64,000 bases of DNA from positions 1 to 64,000 of the forward strand of contig JBFJOO010000012.1 of the NCBI GenBank assembly GCA_041617635.1. Reading direction: 5' to 3'. Below the pieces are notes generated by a model. That model ran no database searches and was not told where the DNA came from. It saw only the letters and a program-made list of their open reading frames with translations. Source of the DNA: JAABRB01 sp041617635. Lineage in GTDB: Bacteria > Pseudomonadota > Gammaproteobacteria > Burkholderiales > SG8-39. The position numbers and the translations under genes are program-made. This document shows positions 25,923 to 34,645 of the stretch, piece after piece; position 1 is the first letter of the stretch, and every line of letters begins with the position of its first letter.

Positions 25923-28706
25923 ATGGGAGCGGTGCGCGCAGAGACGGGTTCCGATGGGGACGCCCCCTGCGATTTCTCCAAGGCGCTCGCCGAAGAGCTG
26001 CGGGCGTTGGACGTGGCCGCCCAAGCGGACGGCACGGACGCGCTCGAGCGCGCGGAGGAAGCGCACCTGACCGGCCTCGCGTTCTCCGGCGGTGGCATCC
26101 GCAGCGCGACATTCAATCTCGGCATCCTTCAGGCGCTCGGCGAGCTGCGCATGTTGCGCACGTTCGACTATCTTTCCACCGTCTCCGGCGGCGGTTACAT
26201 CGGAAGCTGGCTGACCGCGCTCGTCCATCGCGAGGGCCAGGGCGACATCCGCGTGGTGGAGGAGCACGTGGCGCCGACAGCGCCGGGCGGCGCGCCGCGG
26301 CCGGACCATCCAGCCGTGCGCTATCTGCGCGACTACAGCAACTACCTGACTCCGCGTCGCGGCCTTCTGTCGGGCGACACCTGGGCGGCGGTCGCGACCT
26401 ACCTGCGCAACTTCGACCTGAATCTGCTGTGTCTCGTCTTCGGGCTGGCGTTTCCGCTGCTCGCGCTGCGCGCGTTCGTGCCGCTCGTTGAGCGGTTCTC
26501 GTTGTGGGCAGGTTCCGGGATGCTCGCCATCTCGTGGGTCGCGGTGCTCCTCGCGGCGCTCGGCATTGCCGCAAGCCTGCCGGGCGCCGCCGGAAAGCGC
26601 ACCGGCGACCGCGCAGTGGCGCTCGCCATGGCGACCGGGGTTGCAGCGCTCGCGATGCTCGCGTCGATCACGCTGAGCAGCTACGTCTACTTCTCGTTGC
26701 GGCACCAGCACACCGAACTCACATGGGCCTACTGGCTCGGATTGGGCATGCTGCTCTATTTTTCGCCGTGGATCCTCGGCTGGTTCCTCTACATGCGGCG
26801 GCGCGGTCGAAACCCGACCGAAAGTGGCGCAAGCGGCATGCGGCGCTTCCGCCGCCTCGCGCTCAGCGTTGTCGTCACGGCGGTCGCGGGCATGGTCGCG
26901 GGCGTGCTGCTGGCGCTGTTCGCCCAATTCACCGACTGGCTCGCGCTCTCCGAAAACCCGCTTTGGTCCACGGGCCCGGACGATCCCGTCAACCCGGTCG
27001 GCAAGTGGTGGGCGGTCGGATTCGGCGCGGGCGTGATGCTGTTCGGCGTGTTCTGCGGCACGGCGGTGGTCCACATCGGGTTGATGGGCCGCATGTTCAC
27101 CGACGCGGACCGCGAGTGGTGGGCGCGGCTGGGCGGATGGGTGACCGTGGCCGCACTCGGCTGGGCGGCGCTCTGCGCCGTCGTCATCTTCGCGCCGGTC
27201 TTCTTCCTCTGGGCGCGCGGGTGGATCGTTGCCGCCGGCGGCGCGACGTGGATCGGCACCTCGGTGCTCGGGGTATTGCTCGGACGCGGTCAGCTCGGCG
27301 GCGCGGAGGGCGGGCGAGTGCGGGCATGGGTGCTCAAGCTCGCGCCCACCGTTTTCGTCGCGGGCGCGCTGATCCTGCTCTCCTACGGCCTGCATCTCGG
27401 CCTGCTCCTCGCCGACGACCGCGCGCTCCCCGTACTGAGCGCCGACGCCGACTGGCGGCAGGCCGTGCTGCCGACGCTCCTGGCCGTGAGCGCCGTGCCG
27501 CTGCACACCGTGCTCGTCGCGGCAGCCGCTTCGCTCGCGGTCGCCCTCGTGCTCTCGTGGCGGGTCGACGTGAACGTGTTCTCGCTGTATGCCTTCTATC
27601 GCGACCGCCTGATCCGCTGCTATCTCGGCGCCTCGAACGCCGTGATGGGCAAGCGCGCCGCGCATGGCTTCACCGGGTTCGATCCCGACGACGATCTCCG
27701 GCTCGCCGACATCCGCGCAACGCAGCGACCGCTCCACGTCGTGAACACCGCGATCAATCTCGTGCGCGGCAGCGAGCTCGCATGGCAGACGCGCAAAGCA
27801 GCCTCCTTCACGTTCACGCCGCTCGCGTGCGGCTTCGAGCTGCCGCCGCACAGCCCGGGTCAATCCGGCGGCAAGGGTTGCATCGGCGGCTACCGGCCGG
27901 CGCGCGATTACATGCGCGGCGTTTCGCTCGGCGGCGCGGTCGCGATCTCCGGGGCGGCGGTGAGCCCGAGCATGGGCAGCCACACGAGCGCGGCCGTGGG
28001 TTTCCTCCTCACGCTGTTCAACGTGCGGCTCGGCCGCTGGTGCGGCAACCCGTGCCACCCCTCGACCTGGCGGAGCTTCGGGCCGAGCTTCGGCGGGCGG
28101 TATCTCGTCTCCGAGCTCTTCGGCCTGACGGGCCGCAGCTCGCCGTACGTCTATCTCTCGGACGGCGGGCACTTCGAGAACCTCGGCATCTACGAGCTCG
28201 CGCGGCGCCGCTTGAGCACGATCGTGGCGATCGACGCCGGCTGCGATCCCTCGTACCGGTTCACCGATCTCGCGAATGCGATCCGCAAATGCTACGCGGA
28301 CTTCGGCGTGGTCATCGACATCGACGTGTCGGCGATCCGTCCGGCCGAGGGCGCACGGTACGTCGGCGCGCATCATGCCGTCGGCGAGGTTCGCTACCCC
28401 GCGCGCGAGGGGCGGCCCGAGTTCACGGGCACGCTCCTGTACATCAAGGCATCGCTCGACGGCGGCGAGCCGCCCGATCTCATGAACTACGCGTTCGAGC
28501 AGAGCGGCTTCCCGCATCAGTCCACGGCCGACCAGTTCTTCGACGAGCCGCAGTTCGAGAGCTATCGCAAGCTCGGCCACCACATCGGCCGCGCCGTGCT
28601 GGGGGACGCCGTCGCGCGCCTGCGTGAGGGTGGCGGAACGCCCGGCCGGGATACACTCGCCGCGCTCGTCGCCAACGTGACGGCCCCTCGGCCGCGCGAA
28701 TCCTGA
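25923..28706 (+). CDS. Patatin-like phospholipase with large membrane insert
   Basis: A 927-residue protein whose patatin domain is split. The oxyanion motif SGGGIRSATFNLG (residues 55-67) and nucleophile motif TVSGGGYIGS (Ser88) are at the N-terminus, while the catalytic Asp is far away in LSDGGHFENLG (Asp747). Between them lies about 500 residues with many hydrophobic helices (for example LLALRAFVPL and VVVTAVAGMVAGVLLALF), so the active site is assembled around a multi-pass membrane domain. It would hydrolyse lipid acyl esters at the inner membrane. The ATG has poor Shine-Dalgarno sequence. It ends 9 bases before the convergent MFS gene. Confidence 0.85.
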   Translation: MGAVRAETGSDGDAPCDFSKALAEELRALDVAAQADGTDALERAEEAHLTGLAFSGGGIRSATFNLGILQALGELRMLRTFDYLSTVSGGGYIGSWLTALVHREGQGDIRVVEEHVAPTAPGGAPRPDHPAVRYLRDYSNYLTPRRGLLSGDTWAAVATYLRNFDLNLLCLVFGLAFPLLALRAFVPLVERFSLWAGSGMLAISWVAVLLAALGIAASLPGAAGKRTGDRAVALAMATGVAALAMLASITLSSYVYFSLRHQHTELTWAYWLGLGMLLYFSPWILGWFLYMRRRGRNPTESGASGMRRFRRLALSVVVTAVAGMVAGVLLALFAQFTDWLALSENPLWSTGPDDPVNPVGKWWAVGFGAGVMLFGVFCGTAVVHIGLMGRMFTDADREWWARLGGWVTVAALGWAALCAVVIFAPVFFLWARGWIVAAGGATWIGTSVLGVLLGRGQLGGAEGGRVRAWVLKLAPTVFVAGALILLSYGLHLGLLLADDRALPVLSADADWRQAVLPTLLAVSAVPLHTVLVAAAASLAVALVLSWRVDVNVFSLYAFYRDRLIRCYLGASNAVMGKRAAHGFTGFDPDDDLRLADIRATQRPLHVVNTAINLVRGSELAWQTRKAASFTFTPLACGFELPPHSPGQSGGKGCIGGYRPARDYMRGVSLGGAVAISGAAVSPSMGSHTSAAVGFLLTLFNVRLGRWCGNPCHPSTWRSFGPSFGGRYLVSELFGLTGRSSPYVYLSDGGHFENLGIYELARRRLSTIVAIDAGCDPSYRFTDLANAIRKCYADFGVVIDIDVSAIRPAEGARYVGAHHAVGEVRYPAREGRPEFTGTLLYIKASLDGGEPPDLMNYAFEQSGFPHQSTADQFFDEPQFESYRKLGHHIGRAVLGDAVARLREGGGTPGRDTLAALVANVTAPRPRES

Positions 28707-28715
28707 GACCCTCCC

Positions 28716-29972
28716 TCACCGCGGGTGCGACGGCGGCTCGCCCGTCTCCGGCTCGGCGCCGGACGCCATCTCCAGCGCGGCTGTCGTGGTGCGAATCATG
28801 GGCACGAAATGGCCGCGCGCCGCATCCGGCGGCTCGGGCGACTTGCGGGTCCGGTAGTAGGCGAAGCCCGCGACCGGCACGAACACGATCGCGAAATACA
28901 GGAACAGCGTGCGCGGCCCGAAGATCTCCATCGCCGAGCCGGCGAGTGTCGGCCCGATCGCCGCGCCGACGCCGTACACGAGCAGGAGTCCGCTCGAGCT
29001 CGCGAGCGCGTGCTCGCGCGCGAGGCGGTCGTTGACGAAGGCCACGCTCACCGGGTAGACGGAGAAAGCCAGCCCGCCGTAGAGAAACATGCCCGCCATG
29101 AGCGCCACAGTTGACCCGTGCGTGGCCGCCAGCGTGGCGAGCGCCATCACCGCCGCGGAGGCGCAGATCGCGGCGAGCACGAAACGACGGTCATGGCGAT
29201 CGGAGATCCGGCCGAGCGGCCATTGCAGCGCCGCCCCGCCGAGCACCGCCGCGCTCATCATGCCCGCAACCGCCGCGGTATCCAGCCCGATGCGTTGCAC
29301 GAAGACCGGCGCCATGCCCCACAGCGCGCTCCCCGTGAGGCCCGACGCGAATGCGCCGACCACGCCCGCGGCGGCGACGTCGTAGAGATGCCGCAGACGA
29401 AGATGCGGGACGGTGACCGGACGGGGCTGCTCGATCCGCGTGAAGGCCACCGGCACGAGCGCGAGCGAGAACAGGATCGACACCACGCCGAACAGCGTGA
29501 ACCCGGCCGGATCCGCGGTGGCGATGAAGATCTGCCCGAGCGCGAGCGCGCCGAGGGTGACCGCGACATACGCGGAGAACACCTGCCCGCGCCGCTCGTT
29601 CGGGGTGTTCGAGTTGAGCCAGCTCTCGGTGACCATGAAGAATCCGACCAGGCACACCCCGTTCACCACGCGCAGGGCGGCCCATACCCACGGGCCGATC
29701 ACGAGCGCGTGGAGGATGGCGGTAGCGGACGCGATCGCCGCGAACATCGTGAAGGCGCGGATATGCCCGACGCGCCGCACGATCGCCGGGCAGACGAAGG
29801 TCCCGACGAAGAACCCCACGAAGTACGCCGACATGATGAGCCCGATGACGACGTCCGCAAATCCTTCCAGGCCGGCGCGCACCCCGAGCAGGGTGCCGAA
29901 CAGACCGCTCCCCGCGATCAGGATCGCGGCGCCAAGCAGGATGGACGAGACCGAATAGAGGGTGGCGATCAT
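28716..29972 (-). CDS. MFS transporter
   Basis: A 418-residue major facilitator with twelve predicted helices. The N-terminal half has GTLLGVRAGLEGFADVVIG, FVGTFVCPAIVRRVGHIRAF (the A-like motif between helices 2 and 3) and a second-half counterpart LQWPLGRISDRHDRRFV. It resembles the YcaD/sugar-efflux-like branch. The start is the ATG at MIATLYSV; in-frame sequence upstream is antisense to the sirtuin gene. It begins 28 bases after the sirtuin stop on the same strand, suggesting an operon. The substrate is unknown. Confidence 0.88.
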   Translation of the reverse strand: MIATLYSVSSILLGAAILIAGSGLFGTLLGVRAGLEGFADVVIGLIMSAYFVGFFVGTFVCPAIVRRVGHIRAFTMFAAIASATAILHALVIGPWVWAALRVVNGVCLVGFFMVTESWLNSNTPNERRGQVFSAYVAVTLGALALGQIFIATADPAGFTLFGVVSILFSLALVPVAFTRIEQPRPVTVPHLRLRHLYDVAAAGVVGAFASGLTGSALWGMAPVFVQRIGLDTAAVAGMMSAAVLGGAALQWPLGRISDRHDRRFVLAAICASAAVMALATLAATHGSTVALMAGMFLYGGLAFSVYPVSVAFVNDRLAREHALASSSGLLLVYGVGAAIGPTLAGSAMEIFGPRTLFLYFAIVFVPVAGFAYYRTRKSPEPPDAARGHFVPMIRTTTAALEMASGAEPETGEPPSHPR

Positions 29973-30000
29973 GCTTGGATAAGCCGGCGGCAGCGTCCGG

Positions 30001-30765
30001 TCAGCTCGCGTCGCCGACGATCTGCGGCAGGACCTGCCCGATCGGATCGCGCAACACGGCGTCGGCCATGTCGTCGTAAGGCGTCGGCTGCGCATTGACG
30101 ATGACGACGCGCGCCCCCGCCTCCCGCGCGAGCGGCACGGCATTCGCCACCGGATAGACCTGCAAGCTGGTGCCGATCGCAAGGAGGAGGTCCGCCTCTC
30201 CCGCAACGCGCAGCGCGCGCTCGATCACCTCGGGCTCGAGCGCCTGGCCGAACGATATGGTGGCGCTCTTCAGGATGCCCCCGCAGATGTCGCACGCCGG
30301 ATCCGCTTCGCCGGCGCGCACGCGCTCGAGCACCGACTGCATGGGTCCGCGCCACGCGCAGTCCCAGCACGTCACCTCGTGCAGGGTTCCGTGTACCTCG
30401 ATCACGCGCTCTGCCGCGTGGCCGGCGCGCAGGTGCAGGCCGTCGATGTTCTGCGTGACCAGCGCGTGAAGCCTGCCGCGCCGCTCGAGGGTGACGAGCG
30501 CGAGATGTCCGGCATTGGGTTGCGCCGTCCAGGCCGGGCTTGCGAGCCGGGTTTGCCACGCAGTCCTGCGCACCTCCGGATCGGCGAGATAGTGCTGCAG
30601 CGTGGAGAGCTTTTCCGCCGATGGATTCTTTGTCCACACGCCCTGCGGTCCGCGAAAGTCCGGGATGCCGGAATCCGTCGAGATGCCCGCGCCGGTGAGC
30701 GCCACGATGCGCTCGGCCGACGCGATCCAGCTGCGTGCGCGAGCGATGGGGTCCGAATTGCTCAT
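30001..30765 (-). CDS. NAD-dependent protein deacylase, Sir2 family
   Basis: A 254-residue sirtuin. The NAD-binding GAGIS motif is at residues 25-29, followed by DSGIPDFRGP; TQNIDGLH is at 104-111, the catalytic His125 is in VIEVHG, and zinc cysteines are Cys133, Cys136, Cys158 and Cys161. GTSLQVYPVAN completes the cofactor pocket. It removes acyl groups from lysines using NAD and gives nicotinamide and O-acyl-ADP-ribose. It lacks the Tyr/Arg pair often cited for CobB-type desuccinylases as far as I can see, so its acyl preference is open. It is first in a two-gene unit with the MFS gene. Confidence 0.93.
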   Translation of the reverse strand: MSNSDPIARARSWIASAERIVALTGAGISTDSGIPDFRGPQGVWTKNPSAEKLSTLQHYLADPEVRRTAWQTRLASPAWTAQPNAGHLALVTLERRGRLHALVTQNIDGLHLRAGHAAERVIEVHGTLHEVTCWDCAWRGPMQSVLERVRAGEADPACDICGGILKSATISFGQALEPEVIERALRVAGEADLLLAIGTSLQVYPVANAVPLAREAGARVVIVNAQPTPYDDMADAVLRDPIGQVLPQIVGDAS

Positions 30766-30798
30766 TCCGGGCGCTTTACCGATACTCCATGCACCCCC

Positions 30799-32076
30799 TC
30801 AGCGTACCAGCACGGGCGAGAGCGCGGGCCAGTACGTGATCGCGAGCACCGCGGCGAGGAGGATGAAGAAGAACGGGAGCGTCGCGCGGCACAGCTCGAG
30901 CACCGGTTTGCCGAAGCGGTGGCTCGCAATGAAGAGATTCATCCCCACGGGCGGCGTGAAATAGCCGATCTGCATGTTGGCAAGGAACACGATGCCGAGG
31001 TGCAGCGGATCGATCCCGTAGCCGATCGCCATCGGGAGAATGAGCGGAATCATGATGACGATGGCCGAGAAGATGTCGAGGATCATGCCCAGGACGAGCA
31101 GGAACGCGTTCAACACGAGCAGGAACGTGAGCGGGCTGGAGATCTGGCTGCGCACGGCGTCGAAGAGCTTGGCCGGCACCTCGGCATCGATCAGGTAGTT
31201 CGTGGAGGCGAGCGCCATCCCGAGGATCGCAAGCACCGCGCCGACGAGGACCATGGACCGGCGCATGATGTTGGGCAGTCTGCGAAGCGGAATTTCGCGC
31301 AGGATCAGGACCTCGACGATCAGGACGTAGAACACGGTGACGGCGGCTGCTTCGGATACCGCGAAGAAGCCGCCGTAGATTCCGCCGAGCACGACGAATG
31401 GCAGCGGGATCTCCCAGGCCGACTCACGCACGGCGGCGTATGCCTCGGCCCAGGAGAACGCCGCAAGCGGCTTGCGCAAGCCGCGGTTGTGCCAGACGCT
31501 CCATGCGCCGAGCAGCACCAGCATGAGGAGTCCGGGCAGGAGACCGGCGATGAACAGCTCCTCGATGGCGATCGGCGGGCCGATGTTGAGCTGCTGGGCG
31601 ACGATCCCGTAGAGAATGAGCGGCAGCGAGGGCGCGAACAGCACGCCCAGGCTGCCCGAGCTCGTGATGAGCCCGAGACTGAACCGCTCCGGGTAGCCCG
31701 CGTACTGGAACGCCGGGTAAAGGAGCGCCCCGAGCGCGATGATGGTCACGCCCGACGCGCCGGTGAACGCCGTGAAGAGCGCGCATGTCGCGATGGCCAC
31801 GATCGCGAGGCCACCCGGAAGCCAGCCGAGAAACGCCTGCGTCAGCCGCACGACGCGTTGGGGCGCGCCGCTCTCGCCCAGCAGGTAGCCGGCAAAGGTG
31901 AAGAGTGGGATCGCGACCAGCAGCGGTGTCTCGGCGATGCGGTTGAACTCGATCACCACGGCCGCGCGGTCGATGCCGCTCGACGCAAATCCAGTGAGCG
32001 CACTCGCGGCGATCACTGCAAAGAGCGGCGCGCCGAGCAACGCGATCACGAGCAGTGCGACGGAGACCGCGATCAC
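30799..32076 (-). CDS. TRAP transporter large permease (DctM family)
   Basis: A 425-residue inner-membrane protein with about twelve helices, the ion-coupled translocator of a TRAP system. It starts at GTG in a GTGA overlap with the small-permease stop. Characteristic stretches are IAETPLLVAIPLFTFAGYL, FTGASGVTIIALGALLYPAF and near the end NMQIGYFTPPVGMNLF. It works with the small permease and the periplasmic DctP protein encoded just upstream, driven by sodium or proton gradients. It is the last gene of the TatT-DctP-DctQ-DctM operon. Confidence 0.92.
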   Translation of the reverse strand: MIAVSVALLVIALLGAPLFAVIAASALTGFASSGIDRAAVVIEFNRIAETPLLVAIPLFTFAGYLLGESGAPQRVVRLTQAFLGWLPGGLAIVAIATCALFTAFTGASGVTIIALGALLYPAFQYAGYPERFSLGLITSSGSLGVLFAPSLPLILYGIVAQQLNIGPPIAIEELFIAGLLPGLLMLVLLGAWSVWHNRGLRKPLAAFSWAEAYAAVRESAWEIPLPFVVLGGIYGGFFAVSEAAAVTVFYVLIVEVLILREIPLRRLPNIMRRSMVLVGAVLAILGMALASTNYLIDAEVPAKLFDAVRSQISSPLTFLLVLNAFLLVLGMILDIFSAIVIMIPLILPMAIGYGIDPLHLGIVFLANMQIGYFTPPVGMNLFIASHRFGKPVLELCRATLPFFFILLAAVLAITYWPALSPVLVR

Positions 32077-32591
32077 GCGTCCGACCTCGCGGCAGCAAGC
32101 GCGCGCACCCGAGTGACGCTGAGGATCGCGTAGCGGATGGTAATCAGCGCGAAGCCGAGCGGCAGCACGAGCGCGAGGATCCACGCCGGTACACCCCCGA
32201 GCGCGGCAATGCCGCCCTCGAACTCGAAACGGACGAAGCGCGCCGCCTCGTAAGCGAGCACCGCACACACGCCGCTCGCGAACAGGCCGACCACCGCGCC
32301 CGCGACGAGCTGCAGGCGGCCCGGCAGAAAGCGGGACAGCGCATCGATTGCGATGTGCTGATTCTCGCGGCTCGCCGCCACCGCCCCGAAAACGCCGATC
32401 CAGAGGACGAGCAGGCGGGTCAGCGGATCGGCCCAGGTGACCGCAACGTCGAGTTGCCGAAGAAGGATCTGACCGCCCGCCAGCAGCACCAGCGCCGCGA
32501 GCAGCGTGACGAGGACCGCGTTCTCGGCCAGCGCGAGCGCTCGCGATACCCGCTGGGAGAGTGCGCCGCCGCTAACGTCCCCCGGCGGCAT
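32073..32591 (-). CDS. TRAP transporter small permease (DctQ family)
   Basis: A 172-residue four-helix membrane protein. Conserved features are the helix-2 region AVTWADPLTRLLVLWIGVFG and the following ENQHIAIDALSRFLP motif. The ATG chosen lies 20 bases inside the end of the dctP-like gene, giving overlap and probable translational coupling. In-frame sequence further upstream is antisense-type, arginine-rich and not plausible. It pairs with the large permease. Confidence 0.88.
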   Translation of the reverse strand: MPPGDVSGGALSQRVSRALALAENAVLVTLLAALVLLAGGQILLRQLDVAVTWADPLTRLLVLWIGVFGAVAASRENQHIAIDALSRFLPGRLQLVAGAVVGLFASGVCAVLAYEAARFVRFEFEGGIAALGGVPAWILALVLPLGFALITIRYAILSVTRVRALAAARSDA

Positions 32592-33588
32592 CGGGCTTGG
32601 CGCGGATATCTCGGAGGTGACCCTCCAGCGCCTCCAGGAGTGCGGGCGTATACAGGCCCTTCTTGCCGATCTCGGCGCGCGCCTCGGCGGCGATGCGCTC
32701 GAACTCCTCGATGGCCGCCGCGTCCGGCCGCACGAACTCGATGCCCTGATTCCGCAGCGCGGCGCGCGCCGCCTCGTCCGCACTACGGCTTGCGCGGTCG
32801 AGCTTCCGGGAAACGGGTGTCAGCACGCCCCGGACGAGGTCGCGGTCTGCAGGAGTCAGGCGCACGTAGGCGCGCGCGTCCAGCACCAGCGCTCCCGCCG
32901 TGTAATAGACGGGAAGGTCGGTGAGGTACTTGGTCTTCGCGTGCCACTGCAGCGCGATCGCGCCGGAAGCCGAGATGCCGACCGCGGTGATGAGCCCCGT
33001 TTGCAATCCGGTATACACGTCGGCGAGCGGCAGCACGACGGGCGCGATTCCCGCGACCTGGAAGAGCGTCGGGGTGACCACGTCGCCCTCCGGCGCCCAG
33101 ACCTTCTCCTCCTTGAGATCGCCGATGCTGCGTACCGGCGCGCTCGACATCAGGTAAGCGAAACCGCCTTCGACCAGGCCGAATCCGATCAGGCCGTGGC
33201 GTGCCAGGCCTTCCATGAGGACCGGGTCCGTGCGCGCGCGGACGTAGTCCACCTCCGCATGCGAGCGGAAAAGCAGCGGCAGCCCGTAGAGCTGGGTGTC
33301 GGGAAACACGCGCGACAGCGCGAGCACCGTGACGGCGCCCCCCTGAAGCTGGCCGATCTGCATCTTGCGCAGCACGGTGGCGTCGTTCCCCATGACGCCC
33401 CCCGGATAGAACTTGAGCTCGATGCGTCCGTCGGTGCGCTTCTGGATCTCGGCGCCCGCGGCGCGCATCTCCTTCATCCACGCCGTGCCGTCGGGCGCGA
33501 TCGTGGCGATCTTGAGCACCGCGCCCGCGGCGAAGCACGACGCGCTCCACGCTAGAAGCACGACGAGAACCGTGGTTGTAATCCTCAT
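32572..33588 (-). CDS. TRAP transporter substrate-binding protein (DctP family)
   Basis: A 338-residue periplasmic binding protein with a Sec signal (MRITTTVLVVLLAWSASCFA). It starts its mature part with LKIATIAPDGTAWMKEMRAA and has a TDGRIELKFYPGGVMGND segment, the VLRKMQIGQLQGG helix and RSIGDLKEEKVWAP. The family binds organic acids through a conserved arginine. It is preceded by a TatT-like lipoprotein gene on the same strand (104-base gap) and overlaps the small-permease gene. It falls in the subgroup with a T-component partner, whose ligands are not well defined. Confidence 0.92.
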   Translation of the reverse strand: MRITTTVLVVLLAWSASCFAAGAVLKIATIAPDGTAWMKEMRAAGAEIQKRTDGRIELKFYPGGVMGNDATVLRKMQIGQLQGGAVTVLALSRVFPDTQLYGLPLLFRSHAEVDYVRARTDPVLMEGLARHGLIGFGLVEGGFAYLMSSAPVRSIGDLKEEKVWAPEGDVVTPTLFQVAGIAPVVLPLADVYTGLQTGLITAVGISASGAIALQWHAKTKYLTDLPVYYTAGALVLDARAYVRLTPADRDLVRGVLTPVSRKLDRASRSADEAARAALRNQGIEFVRPDAAAIEEFERIAAEARAEIGKKGLYTPALLEALEGHLRDIRAKPDAAGGR

Positions 33589-33692
33589 GCTAACGACTAC
33601 CGCCGCGAAACGGGGATATACGAGGGGGAATCCCCCCTTGCTCGCAAAACCTTCCCTGCATGCAGAACGCGCGCGACATTCTCAAGTCGGCT

Positions 33693-34574
33693 CTAGAAAT
33701 AGGCATCGGCGTCGGCGAGCAGCTTGCGCGCCTGCTCTTTCGCGAGCGTGTTGCTCAGTGTCAGGCCAGGCTGCTCGACGTCGGCCGCCAGCACTGCTTT
33801 CAGGAGCTGGTCGTGGAGCGGCCGGTCGAACACGAGCCGCGCGTAGTGACGCGCGAACTGCACTTGCCCCATCAGGTTCTTCCCGTCCCCCAACTCGATG
33901 GCGCGCTCGAAACGGCGCCGGCCCTCCTCCGGGCGCCCGCCGAGCGCGGCGGGCCGTAGTGTCGCAAGGATCCCGAGGTACATGTGCGGTGCCCCTCGCT
34001 CGTAGGCGTCGTCGAGCGCCACCACGCGCCGCATGGCTGCCTCGACCTTGGGCAGCTCGGCGATCGCGTTCCAGTCCTCGCCGTTGGCCTGGATCCAGCC
34101 GGCATGCGCGATCGCCCAGGTGTACAGCGCGGGCACCTGCGCCACACCGGCTCCCGTCACCGCAGCCTCGAAACCGCTCACCGTGCGCGCATCGGGCGAG
34201 CAGGCGGGAGGATACTCGACGCACAGCGCACGGTCGGCGTACTCCACCGCCCGGCGCGTCAGCCGCCGCGCGCGATCGGGATCGGTGACGAACGCCGCGG
34301 CATACGCGACGTAGAGTCGTGCGCCGCCTTGCAGCAGCGTGCTCGCCTGGGGATCGTCCGCGATCAGGGAATCCACGAGCAGCAGGAACGCGGGGGCGCC
34401 CTGGCGCACGGTCTCCGGGTCGTCCTGATTGAGCACCGCGGCGGCGAGGTTCTGCGACATGCGCGCCGTCGCGGTCGACATCATGCTCGCGCAGCCCGCA
34501 CCGGCCGCGACCGGAAGGACGATTGCCCCCACCCGCAGCAATCTACGCCAGGATTTCCATGTGTACCCGTGCAT
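33693..34574 (-). CDS. TRAP-associated T component (TatT family) lipoprotein
   Basis: A 293-residue putative lipoprotein. The signal ends in VAAGAGC with the Cys at about residue 28, and the rest is alpha-helical with TPR-like repeats, including FLLLVDSLIADDP, RRAVEYADRALC, YTWAIAHAGWIQANGEDWNA and RFERAIELGDGKNL. In Treponema the homologue TatT forms a trimer that associates with the TRAP binding protein TatP. Here it is the first gene of a TatT-DctP-DctQ-DctM operon, supporting the same partnership. The start is the ATG giving MHGYTWKSW; an ATG 17 codons upstream was rejected because it would bury the signal peptide. Confidence 0.85.
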   Translation of the reverse strand: MHGYTWKSWRRLLRVGAIVLPVAAGAGCASMMSTATARMSQNLAAAVLNQDDPETVRQGAPAFLLLVDSLIADDPQASTLLQGGARLYVAYAAAFVTDPDRARRLTRRAVEYADRALCVEYPPACSPDARTVSGFEAAVTGAGVAQVPALYTWAIAHAGWIQANGEDWNAIAELPKVEAAMRRVVALDDAYERGAPHMYLGILATLRPAALGGRPEEGRRRFERAIELGDGKNLMGQVQFARHYARLVFDRPLHDQLLKAVLAADVEQPGLTLSNTLAKEQARKLLADADAYF

Positions 34575-34645
34575 GGTCGCGTTTCGCCCGGGTCGTAACC
34601 TAGCGAGTTTCACGACCCGGGGCAACTACGCGAACGGCCAAGCCG

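Noticed and set aside
25794..28583. A 929-codon minus-strand open frame opposite the patatin gene
   Set aside because: Low-complexity Arg/Ala/Glu translation caused by high GC; the plus-strand patatin has clear catalytic motifs and a membrane domain.
30379..32133. A 584-codon plus-strand open frame across the sirtuin and TRAP permease genes
   Set aside because: It is antisense to two genes with definite motifs, and its own translation is charged low-complexity sequence.
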